From: Candidatus Omnitrophota bacterium
GTDB lineage: Bacteria; Omnitrophota; Omnitrophia; Omnitrophales; Aquincolibacteriaceae
Length of the DNA stretch: 49,541 bases
NCBI GenBank assembly: GCA_030698625.1
Contig: JAUYMS010000040.1
Coordinates: forward strand, 85,499 to 135,039
Direction of reading: 5' to 3'
Shown one piece after another: positions 35,026-44,394 of the stretch. The notes beneath the pieces were generated by a model, which saw nothing but the letters and a program-made list of their open reading frames with translations, did no database searches and was not told the DNA's origin. Both the position numbers and the translations under genes were made by a program. Position 1 is the first letter of the stretch. Each line of letters starts with the position of its first letter.

Positions 35026-35647
35026 GAGATGAGCCCTTTGCGATCATAATAAATTCCTCAAGAAGTGCGGGATCCTTCTTCCCAACACTCTGCTCCACAC
35101 CGCTTGAGACGTCTACAGCATACGGACCGACTTTGGCAATCGCCGAAGCCAGGTTTTTTACGCTAAGTCCCCCCGCAAGAAAAAGCTTTTCGTGAACATG
35201 GGGATAGTCTTCAATAAAATTCCAATCGAACATCAGGCCCGTCCCTCCATGTTCGCCCTTTTTGTAAGTGTCGAAGAGAAAATGGTCGACATCATAATCG
35301 TTAATGCGCTTTATGCTCATGGCATCCTTGATCCGAAACGTCTTAATAACATGGCAGCCCCTCTTCTGAAAGGACTCACAGTACAGCGCCGTCTCGTCGC
35401 CGTGAAATTGCAGGATCTTGATACCCAACTCCTCAACCGTCACCAAGACTTCCTGCTTCGGTTGGTTGCAGAAAACGCCGACAAAGTTACTGAAATCCGG
35501 AACAGCATCCATGATAAGTTTCGCTTGTCCCACGGTCAGGCGACGCTTGCTTTCAGCGAAGATTAACCCGAGGTAGTCTGCGCCCAGATCATACGCGAGT
35601 CGAGCATCAGCGGGGATCATATTGCCACAAATTTTAACTCGCGTCAT
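34988..35647 (-). CDS. trpF: Phosphoribosylanthranilate isomerase
   Basis: 219 residues. VKICGNM near the N-terminus holds the catalytic Cys, LQFHGDE is the third-strand motif, and DVSSGVEQSVGKKDP holds the catalytic Asp and phosphate loop. It converts phosphoribosyl-anthranilate to the carboxyphenylamino-deoxyribulose phosphate in tryptophan synthesis. The C-terminus is some 12 residues longer than usual and runs 38 bases into the histidine-kinase gene. Its start is 1 base after the trpC stop. Confidence 0.95.
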   Translation of the reverse strand: MTRVKICGNMIPADARLAYDLGADYLGLIFAESKRRLTVGQAKLIMDAVPDFSNFVGVFCNQPKQEVLVTVEELGIKILQFHGDETALYCESFQKRGCHVIKTFRIKDAMSIKRINDYDVDHFLFDTYKKGEHGGTGLMFDWNFIEDYPHVHEKLFLAGGLSVKNLASAIAKVGPYAVDVSSGVEQSVGKKDPALLEEFIMIAKGSSHVGKGSIHTETP

Positions 35648-35648
35648 G

Positions 35649-36452
35649 CTAACCAGCCTTCCACTTCTTGTCTTTTCCCATCAGTTGATCGATCGTCGAA
35701 ACAACGTCCTTAGATTTCATCAGCACCGTCCCGATAAGGAACGAGCTAACGCCCAAACTCTTGTAACCTAAAAGCTCTTCGTGTGTCGTCAAGCCGCTCT
35801 CGACAACTATCGTATGAGTCTTGGGAATCTGTGGTATCAGCTGCCGCGCACGCCTCGGGTCCACAGTGAGGGTGCGCAAATTGCGGTTATTGATACCGAT
35901 AATTTCCGCTCCCGCATCCATCGCCTTTCTCAGATCCTCGTCAGTATGAACTTCCACAAGTGCGTCCATCCCGAGCTCATTGCCCAATTTAATCAAAGAG
36001 CTCAACTCTTCGGGTGTCAGTATGGACGAAATCAGCAGAAAGGCATCCGCTTCCAAGAGCGCGCTCTCATAGAGCTGGTAACTTTCGAAAATAAAATCCT
36101 TACGCAACAACGGAATCGTGGTTACCTGCCTCACGGTCTTGAGATAACTTGGCCGCCCCTTAAAAAAATGCGATTCGGTCAGAATTGATATAGCCGCCGC
36201 CTGAGCGTGTTCATAAAGTGACGCGATCCGCAACGGCTGAAAATCCTCGCATAAAATGCCCTGCGAAGGGGATGCCTTTTTGAGCTCGCAAATAAGGTTC
36301 AACCGCTTTGGATTGCAAATTGCTTTCCGGAACGACCTGACGTCTTCCCGGCTCCGATGCTCGACGGCCCGCCGAACGCGGTGAATCGGAAAACGCCGCT
36401 TCAGCTCTGCCAGATCCTTCCTTTTCCACTCTAAGATTTCATTCAAAATCAT
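35649..36452 (-). CDS. trpC: Indole-3-glycerol-phosphate synthase
   Basis: 267 residues beginning [17 protein letters not shown]. The active-site Lys lies in ICELKKASPSQG, the second Lys in LLRKDF, and INNRNLRTLTVD and VVESGLTT form the phosphate-binding end of the barrel. It closes the indole ring in tryptophan synthesis. The ATG at 36452 overlaps the trpD stop as ATGA, so the longer in-frame start at 36476 is rejected. It is a stand-alone enzyme, not fused to TrpF. Confidence 0.95.
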   Translation of the reverse strand: MILNEILEWKRKDLAELKRRFPIHRVRRAVEHRSREDVRSFRKAICNPKRLNLICELKKASPSQGILCEDFQPLRIASLYEHAQAAAISILTESHFFKGRPSYLKTVRQVTTIPLLRKDFIFESYQLYESALLEADAFLLISSILTPEELSSLIKLGNELGMDALVEVHTDEDLRKAMDAGAEIIGINNRNLRTLTVDPRRARQLIPQIPKTHTIVVESGLTTHEELLGYKSLGVSSFLIGTVLMKSKDVVSTIDQLMGKDKKWKAG

Positions 36453-37468
36453 CGGGTCTCGTTCCTCAATGCACAAAGGGCTTGATAAGCGCGCCCTTCA
36501 CTCAGAGATCGCCGGGCAAGCTCAATCCCGGCCTTGATGTTCTTCGCGATTCCGGCGACATACAGTCCTGCCCCGCTGTTCATCAAAACCAGATCACGCC
36601 CTGGGCCTGTGGCGCGGCCCCGTAATATACTCAATGCCAACTCCCTGTTCTTCTTTACATTGCCGCCTGCATAGTCCGATTTCTTCGCTTGCCGGAAACC
36701 CAACTGTCGCGGGCGAATGCGGATATACCTCACCCGGGTGCCTTCCACAACGGCAGCACGCGTGTCGCTGGCAGTTGAAATTTCATCCATGCCATCCTCA
36801 CTGTGACAAACTAGCGCCCGGAGCATACCCGCCCGCGAGAGAACCCCCGCAAACAGAGCCACGTTTTCCGGCCTTGAGACACCCACCAATTGGTAGCGGA
36901 TCCGAACCGGATTGACGAGCGGACCCAGAAGATTAAAAATGGTCCTAACTCGCAATTCACGCCTAAGGGCCTGCATTCGTGAAAACACCGGATGATACAA
37001 AGGTGCGTGAAAATAGCCTATACCGTTCATTTTCAGAGATCTAACCATGCGGCGCCGTCCCGCATCCAACCTCACGCCGAGGGCCTCCAATAAATCGGAA
37101 CTTCCGGACCGTGATGACAGAGCTCGATTTCCATGCTTTGCAACGTATCCGCCGGCGCCGGCAATCACCAGCGCGCTCAGCGTCGAGACATTAATCGAAC
37201 AACTCCCATCGCCTCCGGTACCACATGTATCCATCGCACCGCGTACAGGCGACACCATAGGCGGCTCCAGCCGCCGCAGAGCCTTGACGCACCCGACGAC
37301 TTCACTCGCAGCCTCCCCTTTCGCTGCAAGCAACAGCAAGAGAGTTTTCGCCTGATCATGTGAGAGCTTCTGCGCAAATAAGTCTCCGAATACGCGGCCA
37401 GCTTCCCTTTCCGTCAGGTCCTTAAGCTGCAGTAATTTCACGATCACCTTTTCGAAAAAGATCCTCAT
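36449..37468 (-). CDS. trpD: Anthranilate phosphoribosyltransferase
   Basis: 339 residues. The PRPP-binding motif [15 protein letters not shown] and [15 protein letters not shown] are intact, and NLLGPLVNP lies in the anthranilate channel region. It joins anthranilate to PRPP in the second step of tryptophan synthesis. There is no fused glutamine amidotransferase; that activity is the separate upstream trpG. The ATG overlaps the trpG stop as ATGA. Confidence 0.95.
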   Translation of the reverse strand: MRIFFEKVIVKLLQLKDLTEREAGRVFGDLFAQKLSHDQAKTLLLLLAAKGEAASEVVGCVKALRRLEPPMVSPVRGAMDTCGTGGDGSCSINVSTLSALVIAGAGGYVAKHGNRALSSRSGSSDLLEALGVRLDAGRRRMVRSLKMNGIGYFHAPLYHPVFSRMQALRRELRVRTIFNLLGPLVNPVRIRYQLVGVSRPENVALFAGVLSRAGMLRALVCHSEDGMDEISTASDTRAAVVEGTRVRYIRIRPRQLGFRQAKKSDYAGGNVKKNRELALSILRGRATGPGRDLVLMNSGAGLYVAGIAKNIKAGIELARRSLSEGRAYQALCALRNETR

Positions 37469-38043
37469 TTCAAAATCCTTGCAAGCTTTACAAAATTGCG
37501 CAATAGATCCTTCCCCGAGGAAGTTAGAATTGATTCAGGATGAAACTGCACCCCCCACGTCGGGTGGCGCCGGTGCTTGATTCCCATAATCTCACCTTTG
37601 TCGGTCCAGGCAATCACCTCCAGCTCCTTCGGCATAGACTTCTTCTCAATTAGCAGTGAGTGGTAACGCGTTGCCGGGAAAGGATTGGGCAATCCCGCAA
37701 ACAAGGGATTTCTTCTATGGATAATATCGGACGTTTTCCCATGCATAATCCGCCTTGCCCGCACAATTTTTCCGCCAAAGCTGGCCCCGATGCATTGGTG
37801 GCCAAGACAAACTCCAAGTATCGGCAACTTCCCGCTAAACGCGCGAATGACCTCCGTCGAAACACCGGCCTCACGCGGGGTGCACGGTCCCGGGGAAATC
37901 ACGATAGCCTTCGGCCGTAGTCTTTTGATTTCCGCCACATCAATCTGGTCATTGCGCCACACTTCGGGACGAGTTTTTAACTCTCCGAAATACTGGACCA
38001 AGTTGTAAGTAAAGGAGTCGTAGTTATCAATAACCATCAACAT
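37465..38043 (-). CDS. trpG: Anthranilate synthase glutamine amidotransferase component
   Basis: 192 residues, a class I glutamine amidotransferase: [16 protein letters not shown] at the start, catalytic Cys in [11 protein letters not shown] and the His-Glu pair in [10 protein letters not shown]. It supplies ammonia to TrpE. No separate pabA is seen, so it might also serve aminodeoxychorismate synthase, as in some bacteria; that is inference. The ATG at 38043 shares a base with the trpE stop (TGATG). Confidence 0.94.
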   Translation of the reverse strand: MLMVIDNYDSFTYNLVQYFGELKTRPEVWRNDQIDVAEIKRLRPKAIVISPGPCTPREAGVSTEVIRAFSGKLPILGVCLGHQCIGASFGGKIVRARRIMHGKTSDIIHRRNPLFAGLPNPFPATRYHSLLIEKKSMPKELEVIAWTDKGEIMGIKHRRHPTWGVQFHPESILTSSGKDLLRNFVKLARILK

Positions 38044-39518
38044 CAAATTGTCTCCTGGTCCCTTATCGCCTTTAACACCGCGCTCGCCTTATTAACCGTC
38101 TCCTGGTACTCCCGCGACGGACTCGAGTCCTTGACGATTCCGGCACCCGCCTGCAAATAACCTCGGTTGCCGTTGACAACGAGAGTTCGAATCGTAATAC
38201 ACATGTCCATGTCTTGATTTAACGCAAAATAGCCGACTGAGCCCGCATAGGGCCCCCGCTTTTCACCTTCGAGTTCGTCGATGATCTGCATAGCCCTAAT
38301 TTTAGGTGCCCCCGTAACCGTTCCTGCCGGGAATGTCGACTCAAGGAGATCGAATGCGTCCTTTCCCCGAGCCAGTTTTCCAACCACATCACTAACGAGA
38401 TGCATGACGTGCGAGAACCGCTCCACGCGCGCATAATCGGCTACCCGCACGGATTCAAACTCGCAGACTCGCCCAAGATCGTTGCGTCCAAGATCAACCA
38501 GCATTAGATGCTCGGCCAGTTCCTTTGGCGATTTCCTCAAGCTCTCTTCATACCGCGCATCTTCCGGTCCAGTCATACCCCGAGGCCGTGTCCCAGCAAT
38601 CGGCCTCACCTCTGCATTTCTCCCTTTTTTTCGCACCAAAACCTCCGGTGACGAGCCGATAAGCCGCACCTTTCCCGACCGGAAGTAGAACATATACGGT
38701 GAAGGGTTAATACACCGAAGTGACCGATAAATTTTAAAATCATCGGCCGGTATCGAAAATTCAAATCGCTGCGAGAGCACCACTTGAATACAGTCGCCTG
38801 CACGGATGTATTCTTTAACCCGCTTGACTTTCTTCTCAAATGCACCTTGAGTCATATTTGATTTTAGTCTGCCTGTGCCTACGGCTTTTGCACCTCGTCG
38901 AGTTTCCTCGAGCGGCCGCCCGAGTGACTGTATGAGGCGCGAAATACGCCTCACGGCCTCCTCATACCGCGTGGTCATACCTCTCTTGAGATCGACCTTC
39001 ACGAAGACAGCAATCGTGAGTAACTTTCTAAAATGGTCAAAAACCAAAAGGTCTCGCGGCAAAAAGAAGATTGCTTCCGGCAAGTCAGGACCGCCTGTGC
39101 TCTTCAGCGAGACATCTTCAAAATCCACAACATTCTCATAACTAAAATATCCGACAAACCCTCCACAAAAACCCGGAACCGCCTGCGGGTTCGCAGGACG
39201 CAGCTCTTTAACGCAAGACTTCAGCACCTTAAGTAATTTAGTATTCTTAAAAATCTGCTTCCGCCCCTCGCTGCTAAGTTTCACGTCGCCGCGGTAAGAC
39301 TCTACCCGACTCAGAGGTTCGACCCCGATAAACGAGTACCGGCCAATTTGGTCAGCGTACTCCGCTGATTCGAGAAGAAAAGCCTCGGGTGATTTCTTAG
39401 ACACTTTCAGAAAGGCTGAAACCGGAGTTTCGAGATCGGCGGGAATAGTGCGCGTTATCGCTATAATGTTCCCCTTCGAAAGGAGTTTGCGAAATTCCCG
39501 CGAGCTTGGGGAAATCAT
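38043..39518 (-). CDS. trpE: Anthranilate synthase component I
   Basis: 491 residues. The chorismate-binding domain has [22 protein letters not shown] and [13 protein letters not shown], all intact. The tryptophan feedback-site motif LLES is present in [15 protein letters not shown], so product inhibition is expected, and the protein is TrpE rather than PabB. With TrpG it makes anthranilate from chorismate and glutamine. The ATG overlaps the hisI stop as ATGA, joining the his and trp genes into one coupled series. Confidence 0.95.
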   Translation of the reverse strand: MISPSSREFRKLLSKGNIIAITRTIPADLETPVSAFLKVSKKSPEAFLLESAEYADQIGRYSFIGVEPLSRVESYRGDVKLSSEGRKQIFKNTKLLKVLKSCVKELRPANPQAVPGFCGGFVGYFSYENVVDFEDVSLKSTGGPDLPEAIFFLPRDLLVFDHFRKLLTIAVFVKVDLKRGMTTRYEEAVRRISRLIQSLGRPLEETRRGAKAVGTGRLKSNMTQGAFEKKVKRVKEYIRAGDCIQVVLSQRFEFSIPADDFKIYRSLRCINPSPYMFYFRSGKVRLIGSSPEVLVRKKGRNAEVRPIAGTRPRGMTGPEDARYEESLRKSPKELAEHLMLVDLGRNDLGRVCEFESVRVADYARVERFSHVMHLVSDVVGKLARGKDAFDLLESTFPAGTVTGAPKIRAMQIIDELEGEKRGPYAGSVGYFALNQDMDMCITIRTLVVNGNRGYLQAGAGIVKDSSPSREYQETVNKASAVLKAIRDQETI

Positions 39519-39892
39519 GACTTATAGACTTTGTCGGGATCGAAGACCTTCTCCTGTGTCACTCCGGAGATATCTCCGCCAGCATCCAACTCATGAACGA
39601 AGCAGGTCCGATACCCGAGATGGCAGGCCCCGCCCGTCTGACGCACCCGCACTAAAACGGTATCCTGATCACAATCAGTCAATGATTGAACTACTTCCTG
39701 AACGTGCCCTGAGGTCTCGCCCTTAACCCAATATTTCTTACGAGATCTGGAGTAAAAAACAGTCTTCTTTTCCTTAAGCGTTCTTTCGAGTGCTGTCTTA
39801 TCCATATAAGCCAGCATCAAAACCTCTCCTGAATCCGCGTCCTGAATAATGACCGGAATGAGTCCGTCCGCATTAAATTTATAATTAAGCAT
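39515..39892 (-). CDS. hisI: Phosphoribosyl-AMP cyclohydrolase
   Basis: 125 residues, cyclohydrolase only; the HisE pyrophosphohydrolase part is absent, so PR-ATP cleavage must be encoded elsewhere. Key residues are in SLTDCDQDTVLV (magnesium and zinc ligands) and GGACHLGYRTCF (zinc-binding cysteines), with AYMDKTALERTL and FYSRSRKKYWVKGETSG upstream. The ATG at 39892 has GGAG nine bases upstream, so the longer frame to 39967 is not used. It follows a 106-base gap after hisF. Confidence 0.94.
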   Translation of the reverse strand: MLNYKFNADGLIPVIIQDADSGEVLMLAYMDKTALERTLKEKKTVFYSRSRKKYWVKGETSGHVQEVVQSLTDCDQDTVLVRVRQTGGACHLGYRTCFVHELDAGGDISGVTQEKVFDPDKVYKS

Positions 39893-39955
39893 ATTTCTTA
39901 ACTCCTTGTTCGGTAGTAGCTTACAAATAACTGACCGCGCTGATCCCGTAATATG

Positions 39956-39983
39956 AGTATGCCACAACAGACTGGTGTGTCAA
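39956..39983 (-). promoter_or_regulatory. Candidate internal promoter before hisI-trp genes
   Basis: A perfect TTGACA (39978-39983, - strand) is followed after 16 bases by CATACT (39956-39961), a moderate -10. It lies in the only gap above 100 bases within the his-trp run, and would allow trpEGDCF to be transcribed apart from the his genes. No leader peptide rich in Trp and no clear attenuator hairpin was found between it and hisI. Confidence 0.4.
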
Positions 39984-39998
39984 TAGGATACATGAGCC

Positions 39999-40757
39999 CT
40001 ATAAACGGATAGGGATGCCCTTAGACTGCAGGTAACGCTTCACGTCCGGAATCTTCAACTCCCCGAAATGAAACACGGATGCCGCCAAACACGCATCAGC
40101 CTTGCCCTCTGAGAATCCCTCATAGAAGTGATCAAGCGTGCCGACCCCTCCCGAGGCAATGACCGGAATATGCAGCGAATCCGACACCTTGCGCAGAAGC
40201 TCAATGTCATACCCCTTCTTCGTGCCGTCGCGATCCATACTCGTAAGTAAAATTTCTCCGGCGCCAAGCTCCTCACCTCGCTCAGCCCATGCCACGGCAT
40301 CAAGCTCCGTCGCCATTCGACCGCCGTGCGTATAGACCCGCCATTTCCCCTCACCGTCCTTTTTGGCATCAATAGCAAGAACAATACATTGACTTCCGAA
40401 TCGATGACTCGCTTCGGTTATAAATGACGGGTTCTCAATGGCGCTTGTATTAATTGAGACCTTATCGCTTCCCGCTCTCAGGAGATCTCTAATATCATCT
40501 AAAGTACGGATGCCGCCGCCAACCGTAAATGGAATATAAACCTTCTCCGCAACTTGTGATGCTACCGCCAGCATTGTTTTCCGCGCTTCATGTGACGCTG
40601 TAATATCTAGGAAGATAAGCTCATCGGCCTTGGCTTCGTCATAGGCCTTAGCGCATTCCACAGGGTCACCGGCATCGCGAAGATTGACAAACTGAACCCC
40701 CTTAACGACACGGCCTTGATCTACATCAAGGCATGGAATGATCCTCTTAGTAAGCAT
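39999..40757 (-). CDS. hisF: Imidazole glycerol phosphate synthase, cyclase subunit
   Basis: 252 residues, the normal length. [16 protein letters not shown] contains the first catalytic Asp, [13 protein letters not shown] the second, and [15 protein letters not shown] and PVIASGGVG form phosphate-binding loops. With HisH it converts PRFAR and ammonia to imidazole glycerol phosphate and AICAR. It is separated from hisA by a small membrane-protein gene; GAGG precedes its ATG at good spacing. Confidence 0.96.
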   Translation of the reverse strand: MLTKRIIPCLDVDQGRVVKGVQFVNLRDAGDPVECAKAYDEAKADELIFLDITASHEARKTMLAVASQVAEKVYIPFTVGGGIRTLDDIRDLLRAGSDKVSINTSAIENPSFITEASHRFGSQCIVLAIDAKKDGEGKWRVYTHGGRMATELDAVAWAERGEELGAGEILLTSMDRDGTKKGYDIELLRKVSDSLHIPVIASGGVGTLDHFYEGFSEGKADACLAASVFHFGELKIPDVKRYLQSKGIPIRL

Positions 40758-40774
40758 AATAACCTCGGGGTATT

Positions 40775-41173
40775 CTACTTTTCAGGGGTGAAGTGTCTCA
40801 ACGTATCGATTCCAGCATGAGCGAACGAACCCAGGTGAAACATTACGGAGAGAATGAAAAACGCAAGGGCGGCAATAAGCGATATTGCCTCCTTGCCTGA
40901 TATCGGAAAGAGATCCGTCTGGGTCCAGAACACCCCCAGGATTGCCAGCGGAATTAAGAAAGTAATCCAGCCTACTAGGGAACGACGCAGGTAGGCACGC
41001 TTGATTTCTTGGTACTGTTTTGGAGCCAGCGTCTTTGCCGCATTCGCCAAAGGTTTCAAAAACCATCCACGAATTAAATATCCCAGCACAAGGTAAATGA
41101 TCCCTACAATACTCCAGGACCAAGAACGTTCCCTTATCAGAACATCGAAATACGATTGTATTGTCTCCATCAT
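40775..41173 (-). CDS. Small three-span membrane protein of unknown function in the his operon
   Basis: 132 residues; no family recognised. Three hydrophobic segments are visible: about 20-38 ([19 protein letters not shown]), 67-85 ([18 protein letters not shown]) and 94-115 ([20 protein letters not shown]), with a positively charged loop between the first two ([18 protein letters not shown]). The ATG overlaps the hisA stop as ATGA and the end lies 17 bases before hisF, so it is firmly embedded in the operon. No known histidine enzyme is a membrane protein, so its presence is unexplained; a chance passenger or a transport or regulatory role is possible. Confidence 0.8.
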   Translation of the reverse strand: MMETIQSYFDVLIRERSWSWSIVGIIYLVLGYLIRGWFLKPLANAAKTLAPKQYQEIKRAYLRRSLVGWITFLIPLAILGVFWTQTDLFPISGKEAISLIAALAFFILSVMFHLGSFAHAGIDTLRHFTPEK

Positions 41174-41910
41174 GACAGTCCCCCCCCCGGAGCTGATGCA
41201 GCGGTAACGGCTTCCTCTAACGAGAATTTCTTGTCGTACAAAGCTTTCCCAATGATGACGCCCTCAAAGTTTTTCTTAGTAATTTGTCGGCATTTCTCGA
41301 TATCACTCAGACTCGAGATACCCCCGGACAAAATCACGTTTGCATTCGTCAGATCCAGGACCTCGTCTAACTCGTCAAGATTCGGTCCCTCGAGCATGCC
41401 GTCCTTGCGAACATCGGTGAAAATGATAGTCTCTAACGGAAAGTCATTTAAGCGATGCAAAAAGCTTTGGACCGTCTGATCGCTCGTCTTGAGCCAACCG
41501 TCCGTCAACACTTGCTCATCACGCACATCCACGCTCACCGCAATCTTCGGCCCATAAGCATAAATTGCTTTACGAAAAAATTCCTCTTCCAAAGCCTTCG
41601 TCCCGAGCACCACACGCTGTACGCCCTCACCAATAAGCTCTTCAACATGCTCGATTTCACGTACTCCCCCGCCGTACTGTATCTTCACTCGAACCTCATT
41701 CCGAATGCGCGACAACGAAGACCGGTTCTTAAACTCACCCGTTTTAGCCCCGTTGAGATCCACGACGTGAATCCATTCCGCACCCTGGTCCTGAAAAAAA
41801 CGGGCCTGTTCCTCCGGCTTCGTCGAATACACGGTCTCCTGCGAAAAATCCCCGCGCCGCAAGCGGACGACTTTTCCGTCATAGAGGTCAATTGATGGAT
41901 AGATAATCAT
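41170..41910 (-). CDS. hisA: ProFAR isomerase (phosphoribosylformimino-5-aminoimidazole carboxamide ribotide isomerase)
   Basis: 246 residues, a TIM barrel related to HisF: IIYPSIDLYDGKVVRL with the catalytic Asp, IQYGGGVREIE, VVLGTKALEE, and FTDVRKDGMLEGPN with the second catalytic Asp, then VILSGGIS. It isomerises ProFAR in histidine synthesis. The ATG at 41910 is chosen because MIIYPSIDL is the family N-terminus; a 25-residue longer frame would run into hisH. It begins 1 base after the hisH stop. Confidence 0.95.
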   Translation of the reverse strand: MIIYPSIDLYDGKVVRLRRGDFSQETVYSTKPEEQARFFQDQGAEWIHVVDLNGAKTGEFKNRSSLSRIRNEVRVKIQYGGGVREIEHVEELIGEGVQRVVLGTKALEEEFFRKAIYAYGPKIAVSVDVRDEQVLTDGWLKTSDQTVQSFLHRLNDFPLETIIFTDVRKDGMLEGPNLDELDEVLDLTNANVILSGGISSLSDIEKCRQITKKNFEGVIIGKALYDKKFSLEEAVTAASAPGGGLS

Positions 41911-41911
41911 T

Positions 41912-42517
41912 TCACCACTCCAGAAAATTCTTGAGAATCCGCAAACCTGCTTCCTGGCTCTTTTCGGGGTGAAACTGCGTGGCAATTATAGAGTCCCGGG
42001 CGACAATGGCTGCGAATTCATCGGTCCCATGCGTACAGCTCGCCGCGACAGCAGCAATATCGTTACACACAGCGTAAAATGAATGGACAAAATAAAAGTA
42101 GCTGCCGTCTTTGACCCCGCGCAAAACAGGATGTTGCTTGCGAATGCATACTTTATTCCACCCCATGTGGGGCACCTTTATTCCTGAGCCCCGAAATCCC
42201 TGCACATGACCGCCGACGCAGCCAAAACCATCAACGCTCGGGCTCTCCTCGCTGTCATTCAGCAAAAGCTGTAATCCAAGGCATATTCCGAGAAATGGCT
42301 TTCTGCCTGTGAGATATTCTCGAACGGGGTCAAGCAACTTCCGTCTTCTTAGCTCCTCCATCGCATTACCGAATGCCCCCACCCCAGGGAGAACAAGCTT
42401 ATCCGCGCGACTGACGTCGGCCGGATCCGCGCTTACCCTTACGTCACCCCCAAGATGCTCCAAGGCCTTGGAAACGCTCCTCAGATTTCCCATCCCATAG
42501 TCTACGACAACGATCAT
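41912..42517 (-). CDS. hisH: Imidazole glycerol phosphate synthase, glutamine amidotransferase subunit
   Basis: 201 residues, class I glutamine amidotransferase: IVVVDYGMGNLRSVSKALE, catalytic Cys in LGICLGLQLL and the His-Glu pair in TQFHPEKSQEAGLRIL. It hydrolyses glutamine and passes ammonia to HisF. Its ATG shares one base with the hisB stop. The pairing with hisF is as expected, although hisA and the membrane-protein gene lie between. Confidence 0.95.
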   Translation of the reverse strand: MIVVVDYGMGNLRSVSKALEHLGGDVRVSADPADVSRADKLVLPGVGAFGNAMEELRRRKLLDPVREYLTGRKPFLGICLGLQLLLNDSEESPSVDGFGCVGGHVQGFRGSGIKVPHMGWNKVCIRKQHPVLRGVKDGSYFYFVHSFYAVCNDIAAVAASCTHGTDEFAAIVARDSIIATQFHPEKSQEAGLRILKNFLEW

Positions 42518-43116
42518 TAAAGACTGCCCTTGGTTGACGGAATGCCGCTAACCCGTGGGTCTCTCTGAGTTGCCACATCGAGAGCGCGAGCGACTGCCTT
42601 GAAGACGCCCTCGATAATGTGGTGCGAGTCCTGGCCGGCCGCCACCTCAACATGCATATTGATGCCGGCATGCTGGCAAAATGCGTGCAGAAACTCCGTC
42701 GCATCGTGGAAGGAATACGTCTCTAATCGAGAAAATCTTACGCCCTTAGCACGAGACACATTCAGAGAGGGTCTACCCGAAATATCGAGCGTCACACGAA
42801 TAAGGGCTTCGTCCATCGGAACATGAAAAAAACCATAGCGCCGTATGCCCTTCTTCTTATCCAAGGCCTTTGTCAGCGCTTGGCCCAGCGTAATGCCGAC
42901 ATCCTCATTTGTATGATGGATATCCACTTCTAAGTCGCCTTTAGCCCTTATCCTCAGATCGAACAACCCATGCTTCGCGAACAGCTCCAGCATGTGGTTC
43001 ACAAACGGCAGACCCGTATTTATAGACGATTTGCCTTTTCCGTCCACAGTCAAGACAACATTAATGTCGGTCTCCTTAGTTGTTCTGCGTACTGTCGCGC
43101 TTCTTTTTTTCCTCAC
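42517..43116 (-). CDS. hisB: Imidazoleglycerol-phosphate dehydratase
   Basis: 199 residues, the monofunctional form without a histidinol-phosphatase domain. The metal-binding His clusters are DIHHTNEDVGI and DSHHIIEGVFKA, together with FVNHMLELFAKHG and HDATEFLHAFCQHAG. It dehydrates imidazole glycerol phosphate. It starts with GTG, overlapping the hisD stop as GTGA. hisC (aminotransferase) and a histidinol phosphatase are not in the window. Confidence 0.95.
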   Translation of the reverse strand: MRKKRSATVRRTTKETDINVVLTVDGKGKSSINTGLPFVNHMLELFAKHGLFDLRIRAKGDLEVDIHHTNEDVGITLGQALTKALDKKKGIRRYGFFHVPMDEALIRVTLDISGRPSLNVSRAKGVRFSRLETYSFHDATEFLHAFCQHAGINMHVEVAAGQDSHHIIEGVFKAVARALDVATQRDPRVSGIPSTKGSL

Positions 43117-44387
43117 TCCAAACTCCGATCTCGGACTTTCACCTTCTTATCTTGACCTTTTTCAACAAACCGGGCCTCCATGGAAATCCGGTGCAAGAAG
43201 AGCCCTTCCATCTCGGTCAACTGCTGAACGTATTCCCGAACCTTCGAAAGTGCTTCTTTGGTATACGAAATCACCTGCGAGCTTTTGATAAAACTCGACG
43301 CACTGAGCGGCGAGAAATATCTCGCTGTACCCCCTGTGGGCAAGACATGACTTGGCCCCGCGATATAATCACCGATGACGGCGGGTGAATACGGCCCCAG
43401 GAATATCGCGCCGGCATGACAAATGTACTTCAAAAGCTTTTCTGGTTCTTCTGTGAGAATTTCTAAGTGTTCCGGAGCTATCGCGTTGGCGACCTCACAG
43501 GCTTCATGCAACGATTTGACTTGAATAATAAAACCTGTTTCAACTCTTTTACGAATAGCCTCGATCACCTTTTTCGAATTGGTAATCAAATAAGGGATCC
43601 CTCCGCTATGCTCAGCTTGAGCCAACAAATCACAGGTCACATAGTCCAGATTAGCCGATGAATCCGCAATAATCGCCACTTCGCTGGGGCCGGCAACCAT
43701 ATCCACATCCACAAATCCATAAACCTGCCGCTTTGCCTCCGTCACATACGGATTACCGGGTCCTGCGATTTTATCAACCTTCGGAATCGTTCGTGTCCCG
43801 AAGGCCATTGCCCCAATCGCCTGTGCTCCGCCAACGCGGAAAATCTTTTTCACACCGAGCAAATTCGCCACCGCCAGAATATGGGGGTCCACATCTCCAG
43901 TATCCCGATTTGGCGGCGTGCATAGAATAATTTCCTTAACCCCGGCCACCTTGGCAGGAATCACGCTCATATAGACAGTCGAGACCAACGGAGCCTGGCC
44001 GCCGGGGATATAGACCCCGACTCGTTCAAGCGGAAGATACCTCTTCGCTAAATAAACCCCGTTCTTCCCTCTTAGCTCAAATGAGCTTTTAAGCTCACGC
44101 TCGTAATATTCCTTAACATTGCTTGTGATCTGGCGAAGAATCGGTACAAATTTCACCTGAATCTTTTCAAAGGCGCGATTGATGTCACTCTCCGAAACGG
44201 CAATGCGCTTAAGAGGTAGGTCGATCCCGTCGAATTGCCTTGTATACCGCCGTACGGCGAGGTCGCCGCGACTTCGCACTTCCGAGAGAATTCTTGTCAC
44301 CTTTTTGAAAATTTTCGTATCAAAATGATGGCTAAAATCACGCGCGATCTTTTTTTGTGTCTGTTTATCCCAGTTGAGTACCTGCAT
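43113..44387 (-). CDS. hisD: Histidinol dehydrogenase
   Basis: 424 residues. GVYIPGGQAPLVSTVYMSVIP, GGAQAIGAMAFGT and AGPSEVAIIAD are family blocks, and LLAQAEHSGG and the later GPSHVLPTGGTARYFSPLS supply zinc and substrate residues. It carries out the last two NAD-dependent oxidations to histidine. It starts 7 bases after the alaS stop, and so appears to be read through from the recA-recX-alaS genes; the ribosome site is weak. Confidence 0.95.
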   Translation of the reverse strand: MQVLNWDKQTQKKIARDFSHHFDTKIFKKVTRILSEVRSRGDLAVRRYTRQFDGIDLPLKRIAVSESDINRAFEKIQVKFVPILRQITSNVKEYYERELKSSFELRGKNGVYLAKRYLPLERVGVYIPGGQAPLVSTVYMSVIPAKVAGVKEIILCTPPNRDTGDVDPHILAVANLLGVKKIFRVGGAQAIGAMAFGTRTIPKVDKIAGPGNPYVTEAKRQVYGFVDVDMVAGPSEVAIIADSSANLDYVTCDLLAQAEHSGGIPYLITNSKKVIEAIRKRVETGFIIQVKSLHEACEVANAIAPEHLEILTEEPEKLLKYICHAGAIFLGPYSPAVIGDYIAGPSHVLPTGGTARYFSPLSASSFIKSSQVISYTKEALSKVREYVQQLTEMEGLFLHRISMEARFVEKGQDKKVKVRDRSLE

Positions 44388-44394
44388 CCCTCGT

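Noticed and set aside
39893-39998. Trp leader peptide and attenuator before hisI/trpE
   Set aside because: The short frame here has one Trp only and no paired terminator/antiterminator stems.
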